NCBI GenBank assembly: GCA_021234155.1
Contig: JAJEKV010000034.1
Coordinates: 13,936,671 to 14,000,670, forward strand
Reading direction: 5' to 3'
Source of the DNA: Isoetes taiwanensis
Lineage: Eukaryota; Streptophyta; Lycopodiopsida; Isoetales; Isoetaceae
DNA: 64,000 nt
In this document: positions 1-10,690 of the stretch, one piece after another
Position numbering within the stretch: the stretch's first letter is position 1
Layout of the letters: each line of letters begins with the position of its first letter
Made by a program: the position numbers and the translations under genes
Notes under the pieces: model-generated
What the model was told of the DNA's origin: nothing
The model's input: the letters and a program-made list of their open reading frames with translations, nothing else
Databases searched by the model: none

Positions 1-195
1 GAATAACAAAAAATAGAAAAAAAAATACAGAAAGAAAGAATAATGCTCTTATATGCATGGCCAAACATGCAACTGAAGCTATGGCTTCCGGCAAAGGCCT
101 GGCCGCCCCCACAAGAGCTGTCGCCGCCTTCCCACAAAACGTAACAACAAAAATAGAAAAAAAAAATATAGAAAGAAAGAATAATGCTCTTATTT
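1..195. repeat. Direct duplication of a purine-rich ~55 bp unit
   Basis: A segment at 1-54 (A-rich run, then AGAAAGAAAGAATAATGCTC) recurs at 139-195 with few changes. The ~85 bases between them are unrelated. The unit could be a slipped duplication or the edge of an element that begins before the window. No coding signal is credible here. Confidence 0.6.
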
Positions 196-405
196 GGAAT
201 CCACCACGCCAGCATCAGCAAACTACGTATTTTCATACGAATACAGTAAAATACCTTAGACAATCTTATGTAATAAATGTACGTTTTGTGATTTCGGCCA
301 CATTATCAGATTATATGGGAAACATAATTCTAGCATAAACCGTTGTTGTGTGGAAGCTTCTGTGGAGGTAGAGTTAAATAGTATAATGTTTACATAGCAT
401 GTTAA

Positions 406-627
406 CTAAACATCCATGGGGATGTAATTCCTTCCATTCCAATGTTCAAGCATATTCATTAAATTTGTATTAAACAAATTATCACCTCGATCAGTTCTCA
501 AGCATTTGATTTTCTTATCAGTTTGCCTCCCTACTTCAACTTGAAAGAGCTTGAAGGCTAATGTTTGGTCCTTCGTTCTCAAGGTATAGCATTTCATCTT
601 TTCGAAAGATCCAAGAATTTGAGGCAC
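406..627 (-). pseudogene. Copia integrase remnant
   Basis: An open minus-strand stretch of 73 codons contains KKIKCLRTDRGDN followed by a segment like the start of the next Copia integrase block. In Ty1/Copia integrases the region around the second catalytic aspartate typically reads I-K-x-L-R-(S/T)-D-(R/N)-G-G-E, so this is a fragment of that core with the GGE part degraded. No flanking LTR or other pol domain is visible and the fragment cannot be active. Identification rests on this one motif plus the preceding FQVEVGRQT-like helix. Confidence 0.65.
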
Positions 628-1039
628 TTGGATTAAGCATGATTAATATTGCTTAATTGGTGCTAACACAAATTTGAATTTCATGCATAATTATGAGGCA
701 GTTGGTCGAATATTAGCCCCAAAGTATAGCACCAAATGTGCTTTATTCTGTAGTGTGCAACCACTATATATCTTTATATATTATGTTTCTAATTCAAATA
801 TGCTAGACTTCTGTATTGAGAGGGTTATGTCTCTAATCCAAATATCAGAAAGGCTAAACCACCTCGGTTTTGAAGCCTTGCTTCCCACAAACCATTTGGA
901 TCTATTGTTGGGATCCTTTGCAACTTTCTTTGAGGTACTTGCTCTATGGGAACCCTCCCACCTAGTCTCTGGCAAGAAACCGCCTCTTAACTTCGCCCCA
1001 CCTGGCTGTGCTAAGCATGACACTACTTTCTCCCAGTAA
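628..1039. other. Unassigned stretch
   Basis: No recognisable gene. Two overlapping open frames of 80-120 codons on opposite strands (674-1039 plus, 781-1023 minus) lack known motifs and cannot both be real. This is probably decayed transposon sequence. Confidence 0.4.
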
Positions 1040-1135
1040 TTGATTTTATTTTTTATTTTTTATTTTTTTTTTGGTTTTTTATCGTCCACCGAGACCAATC
1101 GGCCTATGGGACCCAGTTGAGTAATGAGGTGTGTT
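1040..1135 (-). mobile_element. 3' end of a LINE of the CTATT-tail family (remnant)
   Basis: Read on the minus strand, this ends with GGGTCCCAT, then GGCC, then ATTGGTCTC and GGTGGACGA, followed by an A-rich (AAAAAT) tail. The same terminal block closes the LINE ends at 10133, 29796-29905 and 41090-41283. Only the 3' terminus is recognised; the sequence further upstream does not show ORF2. Confidence 0.55.
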
Positions 1136-1229
1136 ATCCCTTTCGAACGTCCTCCTAGTGTGTTATGTAATCCCGGATGTCCTTCACTAGTTGGCTAAGG
1201 TCTTTAATGTTTTTGAAAGGAGGAAGTGG

Positions 1230-1620
1230 TTTTGGCTCACCTGCAATGAAGAAGAACTTCCCCTTTAGAACCTCGTTTGCCACATCTCAATGCCTTGCAC
1301 AAACATCAAAAACTTATCACTTGGCCTCCACTTATACTGCATGATTGGTATTCCATCTCCCACCCAAAACTTAAATTGAAGTGGCTTTGAGTGCCCTGTC
1401 AATTGATCTTACCCTTCAACAAGTATTCTTCGATAATTGATTTCTAATCTGTAACCTCATCGATTAAGGCAACCATTGGGTTAGGGTCAATGCAGCTCTC
1501 AAACACATCCACGAGTTCAGGGAGACTTGTCACGTTGTCTCTCTTAAGCTTAGTAGAGAAAGTACCAAAGAATACATTTATATCATCATGTGTGTGCCCA
1601 ACCATCCAATAATTACCCAG
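1230..1620 (-). pseudogene. Unrecognised gene-like remnant
   Basis: Minus-strand reading gives protein-like but interrupted stretches, for example SLPELVDVFESCIDPNPMV and KWRPSDKFLMFVQGIEMWQ, in different frames. They have the composition of a real protein, so this may be an old gene or gene fragment, or the coding part of a decayed element. I do not recognise the family. Confidence 0.25.
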
Positions 1621-2245
1621 TTGGATACATATTCCTCAAGCAGTTGTTTTTCTTGTATAAGAAGCTCATTTTAAGTCCTTTTTGTTTCTTTCGACACTTT
1701 CGATTTGAGCTCTTTTATCTACCTTTGGTAAGTAGGCCGCTGATCATCCATCAAAGCATCAAAAGTGGGTCTGACAGAGAATACCTCCTCCCTTCTATAG
1801 TTCCTCTCCCCAGTGTTCTCAAGCACTTGAAAATTGAACTCACATGGAAATTTGGATCATTCTTTCAAAGATCAAGCACAAAAGGTCCGTAGGTGCCAGT
1901 GCCATGTCCATGTGTTAAGACGTCCGTTAAGCTTACTTTCATTTGAAAGGCATTTTGATAACGCTTGGGCAAAGGATCTAGCTTTGGCAAGAAAGTCTTG
2001 TGTTGGTCCATTTTGTCCTGAATTAGACACAAATATCTATTAGGCTGCACTAGGAAAATGTTCTTCACTACCATTATTGTTGTCAACATGATATTTGGTC
2101 CGATTGGTGATTTGCAAATTGCTCCCTGATTGCTATTCTTTCTTTTTTCAATTGCAGTTGATGCAAGTTATTGAATACAGGTGTTGCACTTTGAGAATGG
2201 CATTTGTTGCAAAAATACACATCAAAAAAATGAGTTTTTTATAAC

Positions 2246-2425
2246 CTACTGAAAGATGATTGAAAAAGAGGCCAACCTTCTGTAGCTTCTAGAATTGCAT
2301 TGACCTGAACAAATTCCAAATGCTAAACATTGAATAAAACCACTATTTTTCGTATTCTTACCAAAAACCTTACCAGGCATGACGTTTCCAAAGATGGCAA
2401 CGTCATTGAGAACGAAGTTCTGTAA
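2246..2425 (-). pseudogene. Left part of an open frame split by the large LTR element
   Basis: A minus-strand stretch NFVLNDVAIFGNVMPGKVFG lies against the left end of the large LTR element. The sequence right of that element (16795-16920, minus) is also open. Joining them across one copy of the 5 bp target site gives a continuous reading for some distance. This looks like an exon or an older element that received the insertion. The family is not recognised. Confidence 0.25.
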
Positions 2426-2602
2426 TGTGACGCTCCCAGAATCTATACGATACTCCCATCGTATAAACACGGGGAATTCCCCTCCCTCAGCAACTACATC
2501 ACCATCGGAAGGCCCTCCGTTTAACTCGGACCACTTGGGATGGCCAAGTGTTCGGGTGAAGGACACGGAGGTGTCATTCGTCCCACGCCCTCTATAGGAA
2601 TC

Positions 2603-3371
2603 TGATATGGAGCAAGCACGGGGGAGTGGTCCACGGCGAATGGGTTATTGGAATTATGGCAAATACTATGTAAATATTATTCCTAAGGTCACCTAATAAT
2701 ATAAAGGGGCATAGGATAACATAACATTTGGGTGTGAAGAACCATTGATATTTATGGAAGGGGTCGAGGCACTATCATTGGGATGATTATTGGTTGAGAA
2801 AAAGATCATAGATAATGTCCCGTATGATAAGTCATATAATCTAATTAAAGGCAAGGAGATATTTTGATATAAAAGGCAACTGCCTGCAAGAAAAGGCTAA
2901 AGTCGCAGAGAGATCTATAAATAGAACCTAAACTTCAGTTGGACATATCTCGGCAACCAGAGGTCGGATTGTCGTGACTTTTACGTCGTTGGAACCAGCT
3001 CGGAGTCTAGTTTCTGAATTAGAGCAACACATATCGTGGTTCATCTGTATGAGGGAGTAATGGCTGAAAACGTGACAGAGGGTCACAAATTACTGCTACA
3101 GCAACTTTACAGATTTGCAATTACTTTCTGATCTGTGGCTACTTGGAGTAGTGAGATTAGCCTGGAGGGCCAATAAGCCAAATGCCAGAGTTTTTTGTTT
3201 GCCATAGCACTTGTGTTTTGCCATAACCCAGTGGATCCAGTTGGGTGGTTAATGGTGCTGCCATATCACTTGTGCATGAATAAAGTTTCTGTAGTCCAGT
3301 GTTCTATTATTTCACTATGGTTCTATGATTCTGTGTTGTTACAACTTCCCAAATATACATGAATCGTATCA
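2603..3371 (+). repeat. 5' LTR of the small nested element
   Basis: 769 bp. Nearly identical to 4917-5718 apart from scattered changes and a tetranucleotide expansion in the other copy. The high similarity suggests a fairly recent insertion compared with most elements here. Confidence 0.88.
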
Positions 3372-3387
3372 AGTGGTATCAGAGTGG
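3372..3387 (+). promoter_or_regulatory. Primer binding site of the small nested element
   Basis: AGTGGTATCAGAGTGG directly follows the LTR end CGTATCA. It resembles the standard plant TGGTATCAGAGC complement of the initiator Met tRNA 3' end. Confidence 0.7.
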
Positions 3388-3478
3388 AGGTTTGCAATTC
3401 TTTTGGGAACCATGGGCAATGGGACCACCAGTGGAATTTTGACTCTCTAATCTGTAAGAGGAATTAAAGAGGTCAGAA

Positions 3479-3931
3479 ATGATGGAGCTAAGAATTTCCC
3501 AGAGGGTCTTAAAGATCAGTGTTTTTGTACGTGCTGCAAGGACTACTATTAGTTCTCATTTTGTTGGAGCATGGCATCAAAATGAAGAGGAGATTATCAT
3601 TTTGGGGTTCACAAGGACAGATTTGGATTATCTTAATGGAGTAAAAGCTTTTATGCATGAAGGAAAATCATATGGTTTTAATATTCGAGCGGTTAGTGGA
3701 ACTGAGGTGGATTTGGCGACTATTGTCAGTAAAGAGAAGCTAGAGCACCAAAGAGTGTGGAAAAGAAAACCTGCTTTCGCGGAGAATGCTCAAGTATATG
3801 GAGTTTTAATTTGTTGTGAACAGATTCGGATTATTGGGGAAACTTCTATGATCCTTTGGGGATTATGGAATAATAAGGGTGACTGCTGGGTTGTCGTGGA
3901 AAAGCTTGTCCTGGAGACAAGTAGTTTATAG
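3479..3931 (+). CDS. 150-codon open frame inside the small LTR element, function unknown
   Basis: The frame starts MMELRISQRVLKISV about 90 bases after the primer site and stops at 3931. It contains FTRTDLDYLNGVKAFMHEGK and a KLEHQRVWKRK segment. There is no zinc knuckle, no protease DSG/DTG motif and no RT or integrase motif, so it is not an intact gag or pol. It could be a degenerate gag, a captured host exon, or chance coding potential in the plus strand of a non-coding interior. Its last codons run into a ~21 bp tandem repeat (GTCATGGAGACAAGTAG type), which argues that the 3' part is not under protein selection. Confidence 0.3.
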   Translation: MMELRISQRVLKISVFVRAARTTISSHFVGAWHQNEEEIIILGFTRTDLDYLNGVKAFMHEGKSYGFNIRAVSGTEVDLATIVSKEKLEHQRVWKRKPAFAENAQVYGVLICCEQIRIIGETSMILWGLWNNKGDCWVVVEKLVLETSSL

Positions 3932-3985
3932 TGGAGACGAGTTGTCATGGAGACAAATAGCTTGTCATGGAGACAAGTAAACCAC
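3900..3985 (+). repeat. Tandem ~21 bp repeat (TGTCATGGAGACAAGTAG type)
   Basis: Four imperfect copies of a TTGTC(A/C)TGGAGACAAGTAG-like unit in a row, inside the small LTR element. Confidence 0.7.
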
Positions 3986-4432
3986 CGCCGCAAAAACATT
4001 GAGCTCGCTTATCATAATAGCCAAACTACCCGCCATAACCTCTGCCATCTCTAGAAGTTCATCTTGGTCATTTGAGCCCAGGTAAATTCCAACCTCTAAG
4101 CCCCGAGTATGGAGAACTACAAAAGCATCCCCGCTTAGATGTCGCCGATCGCGGGTGATCCGAGAGATCGACACGTGGGGGTCATTTATATAAATATTTG
4201 ACTTGGGAAGTCATATATATTAACATTTGACCTTATTTGCAAGTTTGCTTAGTGTTAAGCATTGGGGAGGACACTTTACATACAAGCTGCCAAGGATATG
4301 GACGCAAAATTTGGATGCGGAATCTCAAATTGTTTCCTATGGGACAGACTTATGAGTAAAGTTTGTAAGTTGATCTTCTCTATGCGGAATAAAGAGTAAA
4401 ATTTTATTTCTTGTGTGTAACCATGGTAGATT

Positions 4433-4780
4433 GGTAATTACGATTGCAACGTAATAGGCCTGAACATGGTGCACTAATTGTGCATGCCTCTTGATAGATC
4501 AGTAATTATGTCTGCAGCACAATAAGCTTGAACAAGAGTGCATTAGATGTATATTTTTGAAGAGTGGTAATTGTGGTTGCAACACAATAGGCCTAACAAA
4601 AACTGCATCTATATCGCGGAGATACATTGTATCGTGGAGATACAATCAAATAGTACCGCGGAGGTACGAAAGATTATAACGTATTGTGGAGATACAATTG
4701 TTTTTTTGCAGGGATTAAAAGAATAGGGACGCGGAGGTTCCAAGATATAAGGCACTGTGGAAGTACAATAACGTATATAA
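4433..4780 (+). repeat. Two kinds of tandem repeat in the small LTR element
   Basis: Three ~66 bp units start at about 4433, 4501 and 4565. Each begins GTAATT and contains a form of GCAACGTAATAGGCCT followed by TGCA. Further on, 4612-4780 holds several copies of a (C/T)G(C/T)GGAG(A/G)TAC motif. Such non-coding interior arrays are known in non-autonomous LTR elements. Confidence 0.55.
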
Positions 4781-4916
4781 CTGTTTCCTGAGTTCGCAGG
4801 GCCTAAGAAACTCCCAGGTGCACATTGATTGTGGAACAACCAACTTGAGAAGGGATGGACCAAATTGGAGTGTACTCGGACGATCGTGGACGATCTCTTT
4901 TTGAGAAGGGATGAAT

Positions 4917-5565
4917 TGATATGGAGCAAGCACGGGGGAATGGTCCACGGCGAATGGGTTATTAGAATTATGGCAAATACTATGTAAATATTATTCCTAA
5001 GGTCAACTAATAATATAAAGGGGCACATGATAACATAACATTTGGGTGTGAAGAACCATTGATATTTATGGAAGGCGTCGAGGCACTATCATTGGGATGA
5101 TTATTGGTTGAGAAAAAGATCATAGATAATGTCCCGTATGATAAGTCGTATAATCTAATTAAAGGCAATGAGATATTTTGATATAAAATGCAACTGCCTG
5201 CAAAAAAAAGGCTAAAGTCGCAGAGAGATCTATAAATAGAACCTAAAATTCAGTTGGACATATCTCAGCAACCAAAGGTCGGATTGCAGCGACTTTTACC
5301 TCGTTGGAACCGGCTCGGAGTCTAGTTTCTGATTAGAGTGGCACATATCGTGGTTCATCTATATGAGGGATTAATGGCTGAAAACGTGACAGGGGATCAC
5401 AAATTACTGCTACAGCGACTTTACAGATTTGCAATTACTTTCTGATATGTGGCTACTTGGAGTAGTGAGATTAGCCTGGAGGGCCAATAAGGCAGACGCC
5501 AGAGCTTTTTGTTTGCCATAGCACTTGTGTTTTGCCATAACCCAGTGGATCCGGTTGGGTGGTTA

Positions 5566-5597
<32 letters not shown>

Positions 5598-5718
5598 TAT
5601 TTTTACGTCATATCACTTGTGCATGAATAAATTTTCTTTAGTCCAGTGTTCTATTATTTCACTATGGTTCTACGATTCTGTGTTGTTACAACTTCCCAAA
5701 TATACATGAATCGTATCA
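4917..5718 (+). repeat. 3' LTR of the small nested element
   Basis: 802 bp, colinear with 2603-3371. It is longer because of an inserted (TAGA)n run at about 5567-5597. Confidence 0.88.
5567..5597 (+). repeat. (TAGA)n microsatellite
   Basis: About eight tetranucleotide units within the 3' LTR of the small element. They are absent from its 5' LTR, so the expansion post-dates insertion. Confidence 0.9.
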
Positions 5719-7041
5719 GAATCCTATACTAACGAAAGCGTACATGCATGTTAGCACCTAACAATCATACACAATATGATATACCACCACGAAGGATGGT
5801 CCATCCATCTTTCATATAAGTAACAATACAATGCCAATATAATATAAGAAATATACCATAAATAAGGGCTCTATCCCAGGCTCAGACTCTATGGGGTCAA
5901 CTGACAGTCAAGGCCTCCGAATAACAACAGACAGAGATATAACATGGTGTTGGCTGGCATAGAACAATGGCTAGGGTAGTCCACTCCATCCGCTTCTCCT
6001 GTGCGCAGATAGGCCAAATTATGCTATGGCATGGTTGTAGCCTTCCGGAGACGTAATCTCATGGAGGCACCCTATGAGACTACTCCGAGTTACATCACCC
6101 CGGCCTGACGAGGCAGAAAAGGGATGAATCCCCTCCAGAATCACAATGGTTCCATGGGTGTGCTAGAGGATGCATGCCACCCTAGTGCACACGCATCCGT
6201 ACACGACTTACCCCCCTAAATTTATACTGAGTCCAGGACATCCTTATAGGCATGTATTCTGCGACCCAGAGGGTGTCAAACCCATACCCGGCCCACACGT
6301 AGTGACCGGCTATAAGTCTTGCATACTGTAGGAGCCCTAGTAGCCATGCTCAGCAAGTTCCCGCCCCCACTTCACCAGTTGTGACCGTTATTTGGTGCTG
6401 AATCACATCATAGCATCTACAGCCCGGTGGGCTCTTGTACATAGGTTGCAATTATTGGGATTTAAGGGATTCTAGCTAGGAGCATCTCTAATTCTACGTA
6501 CCTTTAGGTCTCTACCCTCCAAATCCCACAAGCACAAGAGGAACAGAAAGAGAACAATCACAACAGATACATCCATCCATAATCTCAAGTAGAACATGAA
6601 ATAGAGATTAATCATCCATTTAACAAGCGAGGGTTAATCTCTAACTAGAATCTCAAGCTAACTAAGCCTACTAACCAGTATCTGAGCTAGATCTCCCATC
6701 TCTCAGGTTCTTCATGCTTTGTTGGTTGAATAGGCTCCTCCCCCAACTGCCCCCAAATCGATCTGGGACAGAATTGGGGTGGAAGTCCCAATTTGGGTTA
6801 GCCTAGATTTGTAAGTCTATCTTGCCCAATTGATTTGGGCCAAGTGTCCATCCTTAATTAGTTATCAATAAGTAATTTAGTATTTTAGCCTTTTTAATAT
6901 TAGGTTAAGCCCTAAATTCGAATTAGATTTTAAGGTTAGGTTTGCACCTTAATAATTAATGATCCTTAGCCCATTAATTATTCATAGTGACGTGTCATAT
7001 ATTTATACCTAAAAAGGCGTATAAATATGTGGAATGTCATA

Positions 7042-7831
7042 TTCTCCTTTCCTTAAAAATAATGTTGTCCTCAGCATCTAGACAAGTCTACAAAAAATGC
7101 GTGTTACGTCGTGGCAACACATCATATATTACAAGGAAAAGTCTTCCCTTCTTAAGGAAGGCAACACGGGACTGAAGGGTACTGGATAGTTTGAGATTTC
7201 AAACAACTTGGAAGGAATTAGCAAAATGCTTAACAAATTGCTGAAAGGTGGTGGAAAATCGAATGCAGAGTTCATATGAAATCTGACATTGTGATGTATA
7301 GGAAGCTCAAAAGATATTATAATAAATCCAATATGGATGGCAGACATGAGTCTGGGGAATTAGGTGAATAAAATAGTTTCCAGACCATCAGAAGAATTAA
7401 GTGGTGAGATTATAAGTTGCACAGATATTATCATCTTCAAGGTGATCAAAGTTGAAAATGATGTGTAATGTGCAATTCATAAATCTGAGAGGATTCATGA
7501 ACGTTAGCATGTGTTCATGAAAATAATGTAATATGCAAGTGTGGTCTCACAGTGTGAATTAAGCATGACCTATAGAAAAACAATCGATTTGATGATATGG
7601 AAGCTGATATAGCTCCATAGAGAACGGTGGGGCCATTCATACATCTGCTCCTAGGAAGCTGAGCTAGATAAAGTTTGACTAGAGGGTGATGACTAACTGG
7701 AATATTGAATATCCCATAAGTACATAGGGAATGCGAAGACGATATTGTTACAAGAAGGAAAACCATTTTGTAATCCTTGACTAGCTAAGTGACCCCGTCT
7801 ATCAAGGATAGTCACGTGTGAGCTTGCCAAG
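7042..7831. other. Interior of the large LTR element, no coding signal
   Basis: The first ~15 bases read as a purine tract on the minus strand. The remainder has only short open frames on both strands without known motifs. Confidence 0.5.
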
Positions 7832-8549
7832 ATGTTTCCCAATGTTGAGACTTTCGCTACTTACAGGTCTAGGCATTTTTTTGTCTATACATCTCCAGCT
7901 GCTCCTATCCCACATCACATAGCATCCACTTCACTTGAATATCATGTTGCATCATCTTCTTCCTCATCTGCCCCTGCACAGTATTACCAGCCCTTGTGTC
8001 TTCTTCTCAAGCCATTTCTGCACCATCGCCTTCTTCTAGTGCATCTCCGTCTCAGTCTATATCAATAGACCCTCTTAATGAGGATCAACACTCTCGTCTT
8101 CAGGACATTGCTCACAAGCAAGAATTATTGGAAGAAGGATGGTCTACTCCACGCTTGAAGAAGCTTGCACGTCGCAAAAATATCTCGGCTCCTCAATCAG
8201 CGTTAGTTCACTCTGTAGCTCCAATCTCTGCTATGATTGTTACAGTGGATATCCCTGATTCAGTGGCATTGAGACACCAGGGAGCAGATCAAGTTGTTGT
8301 TAATGATTCTATGGATGTGGAAGTTCGACCTGGTTAAAGTAACTGTTCTAAAAATATGATTATATATTATTCTTCTCTTTGTAGAAGAGGAAAATAGTGT
8401 GCATTGTATTATATTATCATGCTTAGACGGGTGGCCCTGCTCAGTCGGATTTAATTATCCACTTGGTTTTTTGTTCATGTCTCTGCATTGTATTATCTAT
8501 TATGATGGAGTGTTATTAATAAAGTCTGGCGTCCTTCAAAAAAAAAAAA
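7832..8549 (+). pseudogene. Candidate retrocopy with poly(A) end, inside the large LTR element
   Basis: Two overlapping plus-strand frames (7832-8068 and 7996-8337) read as one Ser/Pro-rich protein broken by a frameshift, ending in a basic segment EEGWSTPRLKKLARRKN and a stop at 8337. About 180 bases after the stop there is AATAAA (8518-8523), and 15 bases later a run of 12 A (8538-8549). Stop, 3' UTR-like sequence, polyadenylation signal and poly(A) together look like a reverse-transcribed mRNA or a LINE/SINE-like retroposon. I did not find clean flanking target repeats and do not recognise the protein. The ORF runs antisense to the host element. Confidence 0.45.
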
Positions 8550-10110
8550 CATGTGGAATATATATAAGAGCTTGGGTAGAAGTGCTAAACGCTGGAAATA
8601 AGGAGTGGTACGGTATCCCTTTTTTTTTATCCATACCCGAGAGAATTGCTAGCACGATAATTGCGATTCCATTAAATCATTGGAAGTTAAGCGACCCAGA
8701 AAGGTATACTTAATATTGACGAGGATTGGTTTGTCATGTGGCAGATATATTGCCATTCAACGTAAAAGGATATTGAATATAGCACCATGTAATTGAGAGA
8801 GAAGTGGTGTATGATTATCTGCCATAGAATACGTTAGAGAGGTATTATACTAATGTGAAAACTGGATTATAAATATCCAGCTTATGAAAGGGAGATCACT
8901 TTAGAAGTGTAGGTTTCAACAATGGTGGTCAAGGTATAGAATGTTTATGCTATAGGAGCTAGAAGATTAATGGCATATAATGATGCAGATCCATAAACTA
9001 CAGATTATAAATTACGCATAAGTTGCATTTCATAAGGAGGCTGACGTTCCTACAGTGTGCAATATAGATGCAAGGGTATGCATGAGTAAGACGAGAATGT
9101 AGCCACGTGGATACGCTTATTGATGCTGGTCAAATGCATGGCCGTCATGCATGGTAGAAGTTAAGGGAATGGACGCATCATGTCTCCGCTGGGAGCAAAG
9201 GGGTGCTGAATAGAGCAAGGTGTGCTAGAGCTTTGGTGAGCGATATGATTATCGGGAGCTGACCTCTAGCGAATGATGCATTAGGGAAGCAAACAATATA
9301 CCCACATGACAATGGTCATCCAAGGGAAAGCATGAAAGTTCCTGTGAACAACATTTCAAATATAAAAATTTGAAGGGACACTTTGAATAATCCAAAGTGT
9401 GGAATATGAACAAGGTAGGTGCCCAATGAACATCAAGGAGAATGTGCTTTGGACTTGGTACTATGTGTGTATCTTGATTAGAGCTATAGGTAGTGAGGAT
9501 TGTACAATACGGTCGGCAAGCTTGAGCATAGCTATGTGGCTATGTCAAACAATCACATATGACTCTAGACTTAGGAATAGAATAGAATAGAATAGAATAT
9601 GATTTTATCCACACATGTTACTATATCACATAATAACAAGGTAATGGTCGTGGATGTTGGAAGGATTTAGTAGTATCAAATACTATACTAGTGAGGATAT
9701 CAAGGATGTCGACTGTGACATTCAGATGTATGTCATATTGGAAGATAGTAGAATATTCGTACAAGGCGAGTGTTACTTGACAAGGTTTAAAAAATAAGCA
9801 TAATGATATGCTTATATATGGAGATAAGCATTCAGGTTATCCCAATGGTTGGAGTTGACCATCTTAGATAGACCGTACTAAGGGATATGAAAAGAGTTTA
9901 AGTCAGGGAAAATAGCTAGAGTAAGTCTAGCATATACTGTGATGTTACATTCAAAAACATCCCAAGGATGGTTGGAATAGAATTGAAATAACTGATAATG
10001 GGAATTTTACCCTATTCAAGGGTTGTAAATACCGTTGAATTAAACCAGCATTATAAACTGAGAGTATCTATTGGGTTTTGGGAATAACAAGATGTATAAA
10101 ATATCGCGTC
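8550..10110. other. Interior of the large LTR element, no coding signal
   Basis: No gene is recognised. A short (GAATA)n run lies at about 9576-9599, which on the minus strand matches the (TATTC/CTATT) tail type of the LINE family seen at 10120, so it may be a leftover LINE tail. Confidence 0.45.
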
Positions 10111-10117
10111 CAATAAT

Positions 10118-10690
10118 GGAAGAATAGAATAGTTTTTTTTAACGTCCACGGAGACCAATAGGTCATGGGACCCATACAATGGGCTAGTACAATCATTACT
10201 ACTAGGATTAAAAAACCCCTGCCTCGAAAGGTTTTCAAGGGAAAAACCTTTGCAGTAATGATGATACTAGACAAACGGAGATAATGACTACTGAGGGCTC
10301 AGTAATTGCTGACGTTTATCTAGAACCTCAAGTATGTATAATGCCAAGTCATGCACAGATGGTGCTCTAAGAAGTTGTGGAAGCGTGGAATGGAATGCTA
10401 ATGTCAAAAAATGATTCCGGACTATCTCAAAAGCAGGGCAACTCAGAAGAGTATGGCTTTCATCTTCAATAACCTGTAACTGGCAACAGGCACATAGTCT
10501 CGCTTCTCGCGGCAATGGCGGCAGCTCCCATCTACCTGTCTCAATCCGTAGCCTGTGGGACCCCGTGCGAATTGATGCAATAGCTACAAGCTTGTTCCTG
10601 GACAATGAAGCAAGCAAATAAGCTTGGGGCCCTGGTGCCAAGGTGGGATTTATGTGTGCAGAAGGACGGTGACTTTGCAGATTATACCTT
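10118..10690 (-). mobile_element. 5'-truncated LINE, CTATT-tail family
   Basis: The minus-strand frame 10288-10641 holds the C-terminal zinc-binding part of LINE ORF2: SHRLRIETGRWELPP, then CACC, nine residues, H, four residues, C (CX2CX9HX4C). The same motif closes the ORF2 proteins of LINE-2 to LINE-4. Downstream on the minus strand come the inverted repeat AAAGGTTTT/AAAACCTTT, the block GGGTCCCATGACCTATTGG, then GTCTCCGTGGACGTT and a (CTATT) tail near 10120. Only the last ~570 bases are present. It is inserted in the large LTR element. Confidence 0.8.

Larger units (their letters stand above)
2603..5718 (+). mobile_element. Small non-autonomous LTR element nested in the 3' LTR
   Basis: LTR copies at 2603-3371 and 4917-5718 begin TGATATGGAGCAAGCACGGG and end CGTATCA. 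The 5 bp GAATC flanks the element on both sides (2598-2602, 5719-5723), so the insertion is complete. Immediately after the first LTR comes AGTGGTATCAGAGTGG, a variant of the initiator Met tRNA primer site. A purine tract (GAGAAGGGATGAAT) precedes the second LTR. The 1.5 kb interior has one 150-codon open frame and tandem repeats, but no known retroelement protein. It inserted after the large element, whose LTR it splits. Confidence 0.88.
2426..7041 (-). repeat. 3' LTR of the large element, interrupted
   Basis: The segments 2426-2602 and 5724-7041 together match 14454-16789 once insertions are removed. The start is TGTGACGCTCCCAG. The end GGAATGTCATA is a mutated form of GGAACGTCACA in the other LTR. 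The break at GAATC is the target site of the nested LTR element. Confidence 0.85.

Noticed and set aside
57-338. 93-codon plus frame at the start of the window
   Set aside because: It spans the purine-rich duplicated unit and encodes a low-complexity Lys/Asn run; no motif.
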